Origin: Bog-159 sp963785255
GTDB taxonomy: Bacteria > Acidobacteriota > Terriglobia > Bryobacterales > Bryobacteraceae
Direction: 5' to 3'
Assembly: GCA_963785255.1 (NCBI GenBank)
Contig: CAWAUR010000013.1
Location: 186,001-250,000 of the forward strand
Length of the DNA: 64,000 nt
Made by a program: the position numbers and the translations under genes. The notes under the pieces were generated by a model. That model was not told the origin of the DNA. It did not search any database and was given only the letters and a program-made list of their open reading frames with translations. Of the stretch, positions 1 through 8,267 are shown one piece after another (within the stretch, counting starts at the first letter, position 1; the number at the start of each line of letters is the position of its first letter).

Positions 1-2
1 AC

Positions 3-44
3 GAGGAAAAGACCGACCTCATCGCCTATCTGAAAACCCTGTAA
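3..44 (+). CDS. C-terminal tail of an upstream gene, possibly a c-type cytochrome
   Basis: The first bases read in frame as EEKTDLIAYLKTL followed by a TAA stop at 42-44. The ending ADLIAYLKTL-like is what class I cytochrome c domains usually end with (the C-terminal helix that packs on the haem), so the gene entering from the left may be a cytochrome c. Only 13 residues are visible, with no CXXCH motif in view, so the family call is tentative. Confidence 0.35.
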   Translation, partial: EEKTDLIAYLKTL

Positions 45-65
45 TCGGGCTATCCGAAGCCCCGC

Positions 66-1232
66 ATGGCCCACCTCGCAAGTTCCGTCGAGCGCGTTCC
101 TCACTCCCGCATCCGCGAGCTGGCGGAAATCGCCATGTCCATGGATGGCGTGCTGCGCTTGTATTTCGGCGAATCGAACCTGCCCACGCCCGATTTCATC
201 AAGCGCGCCGCCGTGGATGCGCTGGCCGATGGTTTCACTTTCTATACCGAGAATGCCGGTCTGCCCTCGTTGCGCCGCGCCATCGCCGCGAAGTATGGCG
301 AATTGCATGGCGTGGAGCTGGACCCCGCTGCGGAGATCGTGATCACCGCATCCGGCGTGCAAGCCTTGAACGTGGCGATCCGCGCGGTGCTCGATCCGGG
401 CGACGAAGCCCTGGTGCTGACGCCCGCGTGGCCCAATGGCTCGTCCAACGTGGCCATGGCCAACGCCTTGGTGCGGCAGATTCCGCATGTGCTGCGCGGC
501 GCTCGTTATGAAATCGATTTCGACGCGCTGGAGGCGGCCATCACGCCGCGCACGCGGTTGCTGCTCTACACCTCGCCTTCGAATCCGTTGGGCTGGGTGG
601 CTACCGGCGATGAACAGCGGTGGCTGCTGGATTTCGCGCGCCGCTACGATCTCTGGCTGATGGCCGATGAAGTCTACGACCGTTTGTTTTATTCCGGCGC
701 TCGCTTGGGCGCGCCGGTTCCATCCATTTTGCGCAGAGCCACGCGTGAGGATGCGGTCATCGTGGTGCAGTCGTTTTCAAAAACCTACTGCATGACGGGT
801 TGGCGCGTGGGCTGGCTGGTGGCGCGCCGCGACCTGGCGCATAAGGCCACGCAGTTGAATGAGTTCATTATTTCGCACGCGCCCAGTTTCGCGCAGAAGG
901 CTGCCGAAACAGCCCTGGCGCATGGCGAAGAGGAATTGCTGCGCATGCTGGAGCGGCTCATGGAAAATCGCGATCTCTGCCTGCAGGCGCTCGGCGGCAT
1001 GCCCGGCGTCACGGTGCCCGAGCCGGATGGCGCGTTCTATCTGTTTCCCAAAATCGACGGGCTGACGGACTCTTTCGGCTTCTGCAAGAAGCTGCTCGAA
1101 CAGTGCCGGGTCGGCTTGGCGCCCGGCGTGGCATTCGGCGCGGGCGGCGAAGGTTCCGTGCGCATCTGTTATGCGGCCGAACGCGCCATTCTGGAGCCTG
1201 CCATGGAGCGGCTTGCCCGGTTTTTGCGCTAG
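66..1232 (+). CDS. Class I/II pyridoxal-phosphate aminotransferase
   Basis: 388 residues, the usual size for fold-type I aminotransferases. Visible landmarks are the substrate/PLP region SPSNPLGW (about residue 171), ADEVYDRL (about 200, the aspartate that contacts the pyridine nitrogen) and SFSKTYCMTGWRVGW, whose lysine at residue 239 would form the Schiff base with PLP. The C-terminal GVAFGAGGEGSVRICYA contains the arginine that binds the substrate alpha-carboxylate. It should transfer amino groups between an amino acid and 2-oxoglutarate in the cytosol; aspartate-type or aromatic substrates cannot be told apart by eye. It starts 21 bases after the preceding stop without a clear Shine-Dalgarno, so it may be cotranscribed with the upstream gene. 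It converges with the gene ending at 1307. Confidence 0.9.
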   Translation: MAHLASSVERVPHSRIRELAEIAMSMDGVLRLYFGESNLPTPDFIKRAAVDALADGFTFYTENAGLPSLRRAIAAKYGELHGVELDPAAEIVITASGVQALNVAIRAVLDPGDEALVLTPAWPNGSSNVAMANALVRQIPHVLRGARYEIDFDALEAAITPRTRLLLYTSPSNPLGWVATGDEQRWLLDFARRYDLWLMADEVYDRLFYSGARLGAPVPSILRRATREDAVIVVQSFSKTYCMTGWRVGWLVARRDLAHKATQLNEFIISHAPSFAQKAAETALAHGEEELLRMLERLMENRDLCLQALGGMPGVTVPEPDGAFYLFPKIDGLTDSFGFCKKLLEQCRVGLAPGVAFGAGGEGSVRICYAAERAILEPAMERLARFLR

Positions 1233-1306
1233 TTGGCCGAGAAGCCTGCACGCGCACAGACACTCTGGTCATCGCACCGATAAGCGGATACGCAATGCAA
1301 GTTAGG

Positions 1307-1672
1307 CTACTCTGGTCGGGCAGGCAGCTTCGGGAGCTTCAATTCCCCATTGATTGCCTCATAGTTCTTAATAATGCCGTCAAGACTATCGCGGAGAGTC
1401 TTAGCCTGTATCCACGGGATTGTGATTGCCGCCCGCTCCAAAAGTATTCCGTGTTGATTTTCCCAGTTGGGCCGGTCTTCATCGGCCACCTGGAGGAGCT
1501 GCGAAAAGCGCAGTCTGACGTCTGTCAGTGTCCAGTTCATGTTGACAACGTTCGCGTAAGTTTCAAAAATGCCATCCTCTGGTTCCTGCAATGGGACCTT
1601 GCCCAAATCGAGCTTACCATCTGGCGCTTCGGCCTGACCCTTGGCTTCATTTTTGACTTTGTCGGGTGCCAT
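1307..1672 (-). CDS. DUF3467-like small protein
   Basis: About 121 residues from the ATG at 1670-1672. The stretch ETYANVVNMNWTLTDVRLRF, then ITIPWIQAKTLRDSLDGIIK and NYEAINGEL, matches the DUF3467 pattern (Y-N-V----T--D--L-F ... A--L---L---I--YE---G-I). The function of DUF3467 is unknown. The start was moved inside the longer frame because AGAGGA lies just upstream and overlaps the TAG of the preceding HTH gene, which suggests translational coupling. It forms the last gene of the toxin-fragment/HTH/DUF3467 operon read leftward from 2577. N-terminal residues 1-25 are charged and low in complexity. Confidence 0.65.
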   Translation of the reverse strand: MAPDKVKNEAKGQAEAPDGKLDLGKVPLQEPEDGIFETYANVVNMNWTLTDVRLRFSQLLQVADEDRPNWENQHGILLERAAITIPWIQAKTLRDSLDGIIKNYEAINGELKLPKLPARPE

Positions 1673-1682
1673 TTGAATTCCT

Positions 1683-2234
1683 CTATGCTGCTTTAGCGAC
1701 GGGCATGCTGCCCGCCCCAATGTACTTGCTTACAACTTCCGCATCATGTGCTAATTTCCTCGATCTTTTTGGTCCTGTATGCGAGCACCGAATCTTTCGC
1801 TTAAGCCTGACCGATGAGAATGAGCCGGCTTTTAGCTCGTCTCCAAAGGACGGTACTGAAAACGATCCCGGCCTCAAGGCAAGCACATCGTCCAAGAGGT
1901 CGGAGAAGGGGAGGAACCGAACGTCTAACCCGACGTCAAAAGTGAGAGCGACCTGCAGGAGACTCGGTATCGTAGGAATACTATCATTAGGATCTTCCAG
2001 GCGGTAGGCCCACCCGACTTTTTTATTCAGCTCATTTGCGAAGGTCTTATAGTCCCATCCCTTATCGTCCCGTAGAGCGGCGATCTGGGCGGCAAGTCGG
2101 GACCGGATGGATTCCTCAACAAAGGAATGCCGGTAGTCTTTGCTGCGCGTCATCTCACCGAGCATCGATTGCTTAATCGAATTCGTGTTCGCGGATTCTA
2201 GATCGTTGTGCGAGAGCGATTCTCCGATTGTCAT
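1683..2234 (-). CDS. XRE-type HTH protein, antitoxin partner of the broken toxin upstream
   Basis: 183 residues. Residues about 36-115 (SFVEESIRSRLAAQIAALRD through DYKTFANELNKKVGWAYRLE and the PTIPSLLQVALTFDVGLDVR segment) have the layout of an XRE helix-turn-helix, and LEDPNDS-IPTIPSLLQVA is the typical end of the fold. The gene begins inside the 3' end of the RelE/HigB-like toxin reading frame, as antitoxins in HigBA order do. The ATG at 2234 has a strong GAGGTGG Shine-Dalgarno; an internal ATG at 2165, eight bases after the restored toxin stop, is an alternative. A palindrome in the operon promoter (2556-2571) is the likely binding site. The C-terminal third is basic and unassigned. Confidence 0.7.
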   Translation of the reverse strand: MTIGESLSHNDLESANTNSIKQSMLGEMTRSKDYRHSFVEESIRSRLAAQIAALRDDKGWDYKTFANELNKKVGWAYRLEDPNDSIPTIPSLLQVALTFDVGLDVRFLPFSDLLDDVLALRPGSFSVPSFGDELKAGSFSSVRLKRKIRCSHTGPKRSRKLAHDAEVVSKYIGAGSMPVAKAA

Positions 2235-2549
2235 CTGCCACCTCTAAGACTCTGTTCGGTAATTTTCCCTTTTCAATCGCACCGAGGACCAGCGTGAACT
2301 CCAGCCGCCCAGGGCCATAGAATCCCAATGACGATATTGGTTTCCTGCGGAAACGACACGCAACTCGACCAACTCTGGCCAGCCTTTAAGCGAACTCACG
2401 TACTGTTCTGGCCATATCAAGAGTGCCCGCATGAACAAGAGTCGTGTGTTGATCTTCGCGCGCGCTTTGTCCGGCAAGGTATTTAGCCAAAGCCGGATCA
2501 GATTGTTGCCTCTTCCGTCCAGAAAATCGTAGAATGTCCACATAGTCAT
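2173..2549 (-). pseudogene. RelE/HigB-like (Gp49 family) toxin gene with a one-base frameshift
   Basis: Frame 1 from 2549 gives FYDFLDGRGNNLIRLWLN, LPDKARAKIN, LKGWPELVELRV and NQYR, a normal first two thirds of a RelE/ParE toxin of the Gp49 type. After the codon near 2330 the family-specific text moves to another frame: GFYGPGRLEFTLVLGAIEKG and KLPNRVLEVADDNRRIALA, ending at the stop 2173-2175. A single missing C near 2328-2331 (CGTC[C]ATTGGG) would rejoin them. As written, frame 1 ends at 2244 with an unrelated tail, so the product should lack the core strands of the toxin fold. The first ATG overlaps the -10 box; the second ATG (2543) is the likely start, at the predicted transcription start. 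Sequencing error is the alternative explanation. Confidence 0.75.
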
Positions 2550-2577
2550 TATAAATTCAGGAAATCCTGAAAGTCAA
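2548..2577 (-). promoter_or_regulatory. Promoter with palindromic operator for the toxin/HTH/DUF3467 operon
   Basis: On the minus strand TTGACT (2577-2572), an 18-base spacer and TATAAT (2553-2548) form a near-consensus sigma-70 type promoter. The spacer contains the palindrome TTCAGGAAATCCTGAA (2556-2571), two perfect 7-base arms around AA, placed where bound antitoxin would block RNA polymerase. The expected transcription start falls on the A of the ATG at 2543, so the mRNA would be leaderless. Confidence 0.65.
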
Positions 2578-2600
2578 GCTAAACCTGAAAAGCCTTCCCC

Positions 2601-2629
2601 TTGACACCCGCTTTTTGATCCTGCAAAAT
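2601..2629 (+). promoter_or_regulatory. Putative sigma-70 type promoter of the imuA-imuB-dnaE2 cassette
   Basis: TTGACA (2601-2606), a 17-base spacer and CAAAAT (2624-2629) lie 29 bases ahead of the imuA start. No LexA box that I can name is obvious between here and 2658; a direct repeat of GCGAAT (2642 and 2652 region) is present and could be an operator. Confidence 0.45.
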
Positions 2630-2657
2630 TAGAGTACGAGGCGAATAAAAAGCGAAT

Positions 2658-3317
2658 ATGGCCGCCGTGGCGTTGGGCCGGGATTTCCAATTCAAGACGG
2701 ACAAACCGGAAGTTTGTCCAACCGGCGTGGCGGAAGTGGATGCCATGGCGGACGGTCTGCCGCAAGGCTGTTTGACCGAGATTTACGGGCCGGCATCCTC
2801 GGGCCGGACCAGTCTGATGCTGGCGGCCATGGCGCAATCCACGGCGCGCCAGAATGTTTGCGCGCTGGTGGATTCGAGCGACGCGTTCGATCCAGTCTCC
2901 GCCGCGGCGGCAGGTGTGCGGCTGGAACGGCTATTGTGGGTGCGCTGCGGCGGCCGCGCCGAGCATGCGCTGAAAGCCGCGGATCTGCTGGTGCAGGGCG
3001 GGGGATTCGGCATGGTGGTGATGGATCTGGCCGATACGCCTCTGGTCAGCGCGCGGCGCATATCAATGACTTCGTGGTTCCGCTTGCGGCGCGCCGTGGA
3101 GCATACGCCCACGGTGTTGCTGGTGGTGGAGCAACAGCCCTTGGCCAAGACCTGCGCATCGCTCGCGCTGGAGATGCGGCGCGAGCGGGCGGCGTGGTCC
3201 GGCGCGCCCGGCGCACCAAGCTGTGCGCGGCTGCTGCGCGGCATCCATGTGCATGTGGAGCGGCGCAAGCCTGTGCCGGCGATGGCGGCGTCTTTTGCAT
3301 CGCGATGGGATGCATAA
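2658..3317 (+). CDS. imuA: ImuA-type RecA-like protein of the mutagenic repair cassette
   Basis: 219 residues. The fold is that of a RecA-like ATPase core: GVAEVDAMADGLPQGCLTEI leads into the P-loop GPASSGRTS (about residues 44-52), and GFGMVVMDLAD (about 119) is in the place of the Walker B strand. ImuA proteins act with ImuB to bring the error-prone polymerase DnaE2 to damaged DNA. The gene is the first of imuA-imuB-dnaE2; its TAA overlaps the ATG of imuB (TAATG), so the two are coupled. The start has only a weak, distant GAGG upstream. Confidence 0.8.
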   Translation: MAAVALGRDFQFKTDKPEVCPTGVAEVDAMADGLPQGCLTEIYGPASSGRTSLMLAAMAQSTARQNVCALVDSSDAFDPVSAAAAGVRLERLLWVRCGGRAEHALKAADLLVQGGGFGMVVMDLADTPLVSARRISMTSWFRLRRAVEHTPTVLLVVEQQPLAKTCASLALEMRRERAAWSGAPGAPSCARLLRGIHVHVERRKPVPAMAASFASRWDA

Positions 3318-4585
3318 TGTTTGTGGCAATTCATATTCGCGCGGGCAGCATGGACAGGCCAGGAGGCCTGTCCTACTTGGCGCAGGAATTTTCGCCGCTG
3401 GTGGAACAGACCTCCGCCGACACCGTGGCGCTGGATGCGGACGGCCTGGAACGCATCCACGGATTGCCGCAGCAGATCGCTTCGGCCATCGCGCGGCGCG
3501 CGGTGGAGCGCGGATTCGAAGCCAATGTGGCGATCGCTTCCAATCTGGATACGGCGGTGCACGCGGCGCGCGGATTCTCGGGGGTGAGCGTGATCCCTTA
3601 TGGCGACGAAGCCAAATATCTGGGTAGCCTGCCGCTCACGGTGCTGGGTCCCACGCCGGAGATGCTGGAGACATTGGAACGTTGGGGCATCCGGCGATTG
3701 CGCGACTTGGCCGCGCTGCCGGAGTTGGGTCTTGCGGAACGGCTCGGCCCGGAAGGGCTGCGGCTGCACAAACTGGCGCGCGGTGCGGGCGACCGGCCGC
3801 TGGTGCCCGTTGCCGAGCCGATCCATTTTGAAGAAGAGGCGGACCTGGATTATCCGGTGGAGTTGCTTGAGCCGCTGATGTTCGTGCTGGCGCGCATGCT
3901 GCACGATTTGCAGGCGCGCCTGGCCGCGCATGGATTGGCAACCAACGAATTGCGCTTGCGATTGAAGCTGGATAGTCGCGGCGAACACACGCGCACGCTG
4001 CGCTTCCCCGTTCCCATGCTGGATACCAAAGCGTTTTTGAAGCTGCTCGATCTGGATCTGGGCGCGCATCCGCCGCCCGCGCCGGTGGTGAAGATCTGGC
4101 TGGAAGCGGAACCGGCCAAGCCGCGCGCCTTGCAAACCGGCTTGTTTATTCCGCAAGCGCCAGAGCCGGAAAAGCTGGAACTGACACTGGCGCGTTTGCG
4201 GGGATTGGTTGGCGAGCAGAACGTAGGCTCGCCGGAATTGGTCGATACGTATCGTCCCGGAGCGTTCCGGATGCTCGAGCGTCCGCTCGCTGCGCCGCCG
4301 GTTCCGGAGGGTGCCCGCCGCGCCGCCGCGTCGCTCACCATGCGCGCCATCCGCCCGCCGCGCGCCGCCCGTGTGCAGATGGCTTCCGGCCAACCGGTGC
4401 ATGTGCAGGCGGAAGGAGTGCGGGGACACGTGACGGCGTCGGCGGGTCCTTGGCGCACTTCCGGAGATTGGTGGTCGAGCGATCCATGGGCGCGCGATGA
4501 ATGGGACGTGGCCTTGAGCGACGGCGCGCTGTATCGGATTTATAGCGAAAGGGGACGCTGGTTCGTGGAAGGTAGTTATGACTAA
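3317..4585 (+). CDS. imuB: ImuB-like Y-family polymerase homologue with a shortened N-terminus
   Basis: 422 residues starting at the ATG that overlaps the imuA stop. From LAQEFSPLVEQTSADTVALD onward it reads as the palm, thumb and little-finger parts of ImuB (GLERIHG, IPYGDEAKYLGSLPLTVL, ETLERWGIRRLRDLAALP helix-hairpin-helix, then the C-terminal part). ImuB lacks polymerase activity and serves as a clamp-binding hub linking ImuA and DnaE2. The start MFVAIHI is that of a normal Y-family protein, but about 70-90 residues expected before FSPLVE are missing and replaced by the peptide MDRPGGLSYL, encoded by a palindromic repeat (3352-3373). So the N-terminal part of the palm appears deleted at the repeat. 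Whether it still works is open. Confidence 0.8.
   Translation: MFVAIHIRAGSMDRPGGLSYLAQEFSPLVEQTSADTVALDADGLERIHGLPQQIASAIARRAVERGFEANVAIASNLDTAVHAARGFSGVSVIPYGDEAKYLGSLPLTVLGPTPEMLETLERWGIRRLRDLAALPELGLAERLGPEGLRLHKLARGAGDRPLVPVAEPIHFEEEADLDYPVELLEPLMFVLARMLHDLQARLAAHGLATNELRLRLKLDSRGEHTRTLRFPVPMLDTKAFLKLLDLDLGAHPPPAPVVKIWLEAEPAKPRALQTGLFIPQAPEPEKLELTLARLRGLVGEQNVGSPELVDTYRPGAFRMLERPLAAPPVPEGARRAAASLTMRAIRPPRAARVQMASGQPVHVQAEGVRGHVTASAGPWRTSGDWWSSDPWARDEWDVALSDGALYRIYSERGRWFVEGSYD
3352..3373 (+). repeat. Palindromic repeat, family 1, copy in frame inside imuB
   Basis: GGACAGGCC, AGGA, GGCCTGTCC: two perfect 9-base arms around four bases. Read in frame it encodes DRPGGLS. The same unit occurs at 34004-34025, also in frame and giving the same peptide, and at 63551-63572 between genes. 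Confidence 0.8.
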
Positions 4586-4618
4586 GTGCTCTACAGCTTA
4601 GTAAGTAGTAACTAAGTT

Positions 4619-7600
4619 ATGCCGGAACCTTATGCAGAGTTACACGCCCGCTCGGCCTTCAGCTTCCTCCAAGGCGCATCCGTGCCCGAAGATCTGGTGG
4701 CCGCCTGCGCGGATCTGGGCATCCCCGCCATGGCCTTGCTCGACCGCGACGGCGTCTACGGCGCGCCGCGCTTTCACATGGCGGCGAAAAAAACCGGCAT
4801 GCGCGCGCATATCGGCTCGGAAATCACGTGCATTAACGGCAAGCGTTATCCGCTGCTATGCGAAAACCGCGCAGGCTATCGCAACCTGTGCCGCCTGGTC
4901 ACACGCATGAAATTGCGCGCCAAGAAAGGCGAAGGCGCCGCCACGCTGGAGGAAATCGCGGAGTTCTCACCAGGCCTGATCTGCATCACGCCCGATATCG
5001 ATGAACGCCTGGCGGGCATCTTCGGCAAGCACCACTTATATGCCGAATTGCAGCGCCACATGCACCGCCGCGAAGAAGCCCGCAACCAATCCATCGTCGA
5101 AAAAGCCCGGCGCATGGGCATTCCGCTGGTGGCCACCAATGGCGTTTGCTATGCCGGTCCCCAGCAGCGGGAAGTGCTGGACGTGCTCACCTGCGTGCGC
5201 GAAAAGACGACGCTCAAAAATGCCGGCCGTCTGCTTACACCCAACGCGGAACGCTATGTGAAATCCGGTGTGGAGATGATGCGGCTGTTCGCCGATCTGC
5301 CGGAAGCCATCGCGCACACGGCGGAAATTTCCTCGCGCCTGGATTTCACGCTGGCGGATCTGGGCTACGAGTTCCCGCGTTACCCCGTGCCGCCCGGCGA
5401 AACCATGGCGTCGTTCCTGCGCAAGCGCGCGGATGAAGGCGCGCGGCGGCGTTACCGGCCATATCACGACAAAGCGCGGCAGCAGATCGAGCGCGAGCTG
5501 GCCCTAATCGAAAAGCTGGAATTAGCCGGCTATTTTCTGATCGTCTGGGATATCGTGAATTTCTGTCGCGACTGCGGCATCCTGGCGCAAGGGCGCGGCT
5601 CGGCGGCCAATAGCGCGGTGTGTTATGCGCTGGGCATCACCGCGGTGGACCCCGTGGGGATGGATCTGCTGTTCGAGCGCTTCCTTTCCGAAGAGCGCGG
5701 CGAGTGGCCGGATATCGATCTGGACCTGCCCAGCGGCGATCAACGCGAGCGCGCCATCCAGTATGTCTACGAGCGCTACGGCAAGCTGGGCGCGGCCATG
5801 ACGGCCAACGTGATCACCTATCGCGGAAAGTCAGCGGCGCGCGAAGTGGGCAAGGCGCTGGGGTTCGAGTTGGTGACGCTCGATCGCCTGTCGAGCCTGG
5901 TGCGGGCGTGGGAGTGGAAGGATCCCAGCGATACGCCCGAGAAGCATTTTCGCGATGCGGACCTGGACCTCGGCAACCCGCGCGTCCGCAAATTTCTGGA
6001 GCTCTATCAGGCTGTGCAGGATCTGCCGCGCCATCTCGGCCAGCATTCCGGCGGCATGGTGATCTGCCAGGGGCAACTGGATTCCGTTGTCCCGCTCGAA
6101 CCGGCCACCATGCCGGGCCGCGTGGTGGTCGAGTGGGATAAAGAAGATTGCGCGGACATGGGCATCATCAAGGTGGATCTGCTGGGGCTGGGCATGCTGG
6201 CGGCCATCGAGGAGTGCCTGGTGCATATCCGCGATTCCTACGGCGAAGAAGTGGACCTGGCGCATCTGCCGGCGGACGATCCGGCCGTCTATGGCGCGTT
6301 GCAAAAGGCCGATACCATCGGCATGTTCCAGGTGGAAAGCCGCGCGCAGATGTCGTGTCTGCCGCGCCTCGGTCCGGCGCGATTTTACGACATTGTGGTG
6401 CAAGTGGCCATCATCCGGCCGGGGCCGATCGTGGGCAAGATGGTGCATCCTTATTTGCGGCGGCGGCAGGGCAGAGAACGGGCGGATTGCTTGCATCCCT
6501 CGCTTGAACCGGTGCTGCAGCGGACGCTGGGCGTGCCGTTGTTTCAGGAGCAGTTGCTGCGCATGGCCATGATCGTGGCGGGATTCACGGGCGGCCAGGC
6601 GGAAGAGTTGCGGCGGGCGATGGGTTTCAAGCGATCCGAAAAGCGCATGAAGGAGATCGAGGCCAAGCTGCGCGCGGGCATGGAGCGCAATGGCATTCGC
6701 GGCGCGGTGCAGGACCAGATCGTGCTGTCGATCACTTCGTTTGCGTTGTATGGATTTCCGGAATCGCACGCCGCCAGTTTTGCCATGATCGCCTATGCCA
6801 GCGCTTATTTGAAGTGTCACTACCTGGCGGCGTTCACGGCGGCGTTATTGAACAATCAGCCGATGGGCTTCTATCATCCGTCCATTCTTATAAAAGACGC
6901 GCAACGCCACGGCCTGCGCGTGCTGCCGGTGGATGTTACTAAGTCGGACTGGTTATGTACTATTGAGCGAGCGGGCGATTTGTGTCTGCGGCTGGGCTTT
7001 CGTTATGTGAGGGGGATGCGCCAGCCCGTAGCGGAAGCCATCGTGCGTGCGCGCGCTGAACTGCCCTTCAGCAGCGTGGACGACTTGGCGCTGCGCGTCC
7101 CGGAACTGCGTAAAGACGAGATGAAGATGCTGGCGGAAGTGGGCGCGCTGAATCCGCTGCGGCAGATCCACCGGCGCGACGCGTTGTGGATGGCGGAGCG
7201 CGCCGCGCGGCCGGTGGGTCCATTATTGGAGCGTATGGAAGCCGCGGAAGGCGTCTCGCCGCTGGCACGCATGACGGTCGAGGAGCGGCTCCGGTCGGAT
7301 TTCCACGGCACCGGAGTGACCATCGGGCGGCATCCCATGGCGTACCGGCGGACGGAGATGCAGGCGCTGGGAGTGACTCCGGCCGCGCATCTCGCGCGCG
7401 TGCCGCATGGGCGGCTGGTGCGCATCGCCGGATCGGTGATCGTGCGGCAGCGCCCAGGCACTGCGAAGGGCTTCGTCTTTCTAAGTATGGAGGATGAGAC
7501 CGGAGTCATGAACGCCATCATTACGCCCGCCACTTATGAGCGATATAAGTTGGTGGTAGTAGGTGAGCCGTTTTTACTGATCGACGGTGTGCTGCAGAAT

Positions 7601-7684
7601 CAGGACGGCGTGATTTCGGTGAAGGTGGGACGGGTGGAAGCGCTGGCCGCGGGTGCGGCGGCGGAGTCGCACAATTTTCATTGA
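4619..7684 (+). CDS. dnaE2: Error-prone DNA polymerase III alpha subunit DnaE2
   Basis: 1021 residues, normal for DnaE2. It opens with the PHP domain (YAELHARSAFSFLQGAS, residues 4-22). The catalytic aspartates are visible in PDIDLDL (about 363-369) and VDLLGLG (about 518-524), matching the three metal-binding acids of C-family polymerases. A helix-hairpin-helix region follows, and an OB fold near residues 930-970 (IAGSVIVRQRPGTAKGFVFL). The product carries out damage-bypass synthesis together with ImuA and ImuB. The ATG lies 33 bases after the imuB stop without a clear Shine-Dalgarno; the gap holds an inverted repeat CTTAGT/ACTAAG (4597-4616) right before the start that could tune translation. 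Fragments of this same gene recur at 8674-8821 and 9243-9742. Confidence 0.95.
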   Translation: MPEPYAELHARSAFSFLQGASVPEDLVAACADLGIPAMALLDRDGVYGAPRFHMAAKKTGMRAHIGSEITCINGKRYPLLCENRAGYRNLCRLVTRMKLRAKKGEGAATLEEIAEFSPGLICITPDIDERLAGIFGKHHLYAELQRHMHRREEARNQSIVEKARRMGIPLVATNGVCYAGPQQREVLDVLTCVREKTTLKNAGRLLTPNAERYVKSGVEMMRLFADLPEAIAHTAEISSRLDFTLADLGYEFPRYPVPPGETMASFLRKRADEGARRRYRPYHDKARQQIERELALIEKLELAGYFLIVWDIVNFCRDCGILAQGRGSAANSAVCYALGITAVDPVGMDLLFERFLSEERGEWPDIDLDLPSGDQRERAIQYVYERYGKLGAAMTANVITYRGKSAAREVGKALGFELVTLDRLSSLVRAWEWKDPSDTPEKHFRDADLDLGNPRVRKFLELYQAVQDLPRHLGQHSGGMVICQGQLDSVVPLEPATMPGRVVVEWDKEDCADMGIIKVDLLGLGMLAAIEECLVHIRDSYGEEVDLAHLPADDPAVYGALQKADTIGMFQVESRAQMSCLPRLGPARFYDIVVQVAIIRPGPIVGKMVHPYLRRRQGRERADCLHPSLEPVLQRTLGVPLFQEQLLRMAMIVAGFTGGQAEELRRAMGFKRSEKRMKEIEAKLRAGMERNGIRGAVQDQIVLSITSFALYGFPESHAASFAMIAYASAYLKCHYLAAFTAALLNNQPMGFYHPSILIKDAQRHGLRVLPVDVTKSDWLCTIERAGDLCLRLGFRYVRGMRQPVAEAIVRARAELPFSSVDDLALRVPELRKDEMKMLAEVGALNPLRQIHRRDALWMAERAARPVGPLLERMEAAEGVSPLARMTVEERLRSDFHGTGVTIGRHPMAYRRTEMQALGVTPAAHLARVPHGRLVRIAGSVIVRQRPGTAKGFVFLSMEDETGVMNAIITPATYERYKLVVVGEPFLLIDGVLQNQDGVISVKVGRVEALAAGAAAESHNFH

Positions 7685-7988
7685 GCGATGATGCGGACGA
7701 TGCAAGTATAGGTCATATGATCATCCGCCTGAAGCAAAAACAGGTGAGGCCCAGCATCTTCAGAGACCAACATGATCCCTTACAATCCGCCAAGCCTCAA
7801 TTACCGTGGTACCGTCTTTATTGTCAGTCTTGAAACCAGTCAACCAAGGCCTGCACTATCTCTTGTCTTGTGCCTAAGCCCTTACCATAATCGAGCTATA
7901 AGGGCAAACTATTCCTTCTTTTCGTTAAAACCATCCCTCGCGCATTGCTCCAGACGAGATTTCGATTCGCCTCACCCGGTCCGTTCCC
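7685..7988. other. Gene-poor, AT-richer stretch between dnaE2 and a TA locus
   Basis: This roughly 300-base stretch is visibly less GC-rich than its surroundings. No convincing gene is seen. On the minus strand three short open pieces in different frames look protein-like (GLGTRQEIVQALVDWFQD near 7830-7890; TTVIEAWRIVRDHVGL near 7770-7815; MLVSEDAGPHLFLLQADD near 7680-7775), which could be remnants of a decayed gene, but I could not match them to a family. Confidence 0.3.
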
Positions 7989-8267
7989 CTACACCAGCTC
8001 GATCCTTACACGCCGCCCGACCATCGCGGCCGCTCGTTGCAGGCTGCCGAGCGTAATGTCGTTTTTCGGATCGAGAATACGGTCAACCTGGGTGCGGCTC
8101 GTCTTGAGCATCGCCGCCATCTTATTTTTGGAGATATTCTTCTTCTTCATAGCCTCGGTGAGCTGCCACGCGACCACCTCTTTCACCGCTTGCGCTTGCG
8201 CCTCCTCGAAGATGCCCTCCTCCTTGAGGAAGTCGTCAATGCTGGAACCCATGTGCTTCTTGCTCAT
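7989..8267 (-). CDS. XRE-family antitoxin of a RelE/HigB-type module
   Basis: 92 residues. VVAWQLTEAMKKKNISKNKM, AAMLKTSRTQVDRILDP and ITLGSLQRAAAMVGRRVRIE form a complete XRE helix-turn-helix of the kind paired with Gp49/HigB toxins. The ATG overlaps the toxin stop (ATGA), toxin first and antitoxin second. It should bind DNA and neutralise the partner toxin. The antitoxin frame is intact although the toxin frame is broken, and a decayed second copy of its 3' end lies at 9168-9234. Confidence 0.8.
   Translation of the reverse strand: MSKKHMGSSIDDFLKEEGIFEEAQAQAVKEVVAWQLTEAMKKKNISKNKMAAMLKTSRTQVDRILDPKNDITLGSLQRAAAMVGRRVRIELV

Noticed and set aside
2601..2657. LexA (SOS) box before imuA
   Set aside because: The cassette is usually LexA-controlled, but I see no convincing palindrome of a known LexA type; only a GCGAAT direct repeat is present.
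2783..4429. Long minus-strand open frame opposite imuA and imuB
   Set aside because: High-GC antisense frame, Arg/His/Gln-rich, overlapping two well supported genes on the other strand.
4597..4616. Inverted repeat CTTAGT/ACTAAG directly before dnaE2 as an operator
   Set aside because: The arms are short and AT-rich and related ACTAAG words recur nearby; kept only as a remark under dnaE2.
7772..8056. Plus-strand open frame of 94 codons in the AT-rich gap
   Set aside because: It runs over the antisense of the XRE antitoxin gene, has no ribosome site and no recognisable protein pattern.
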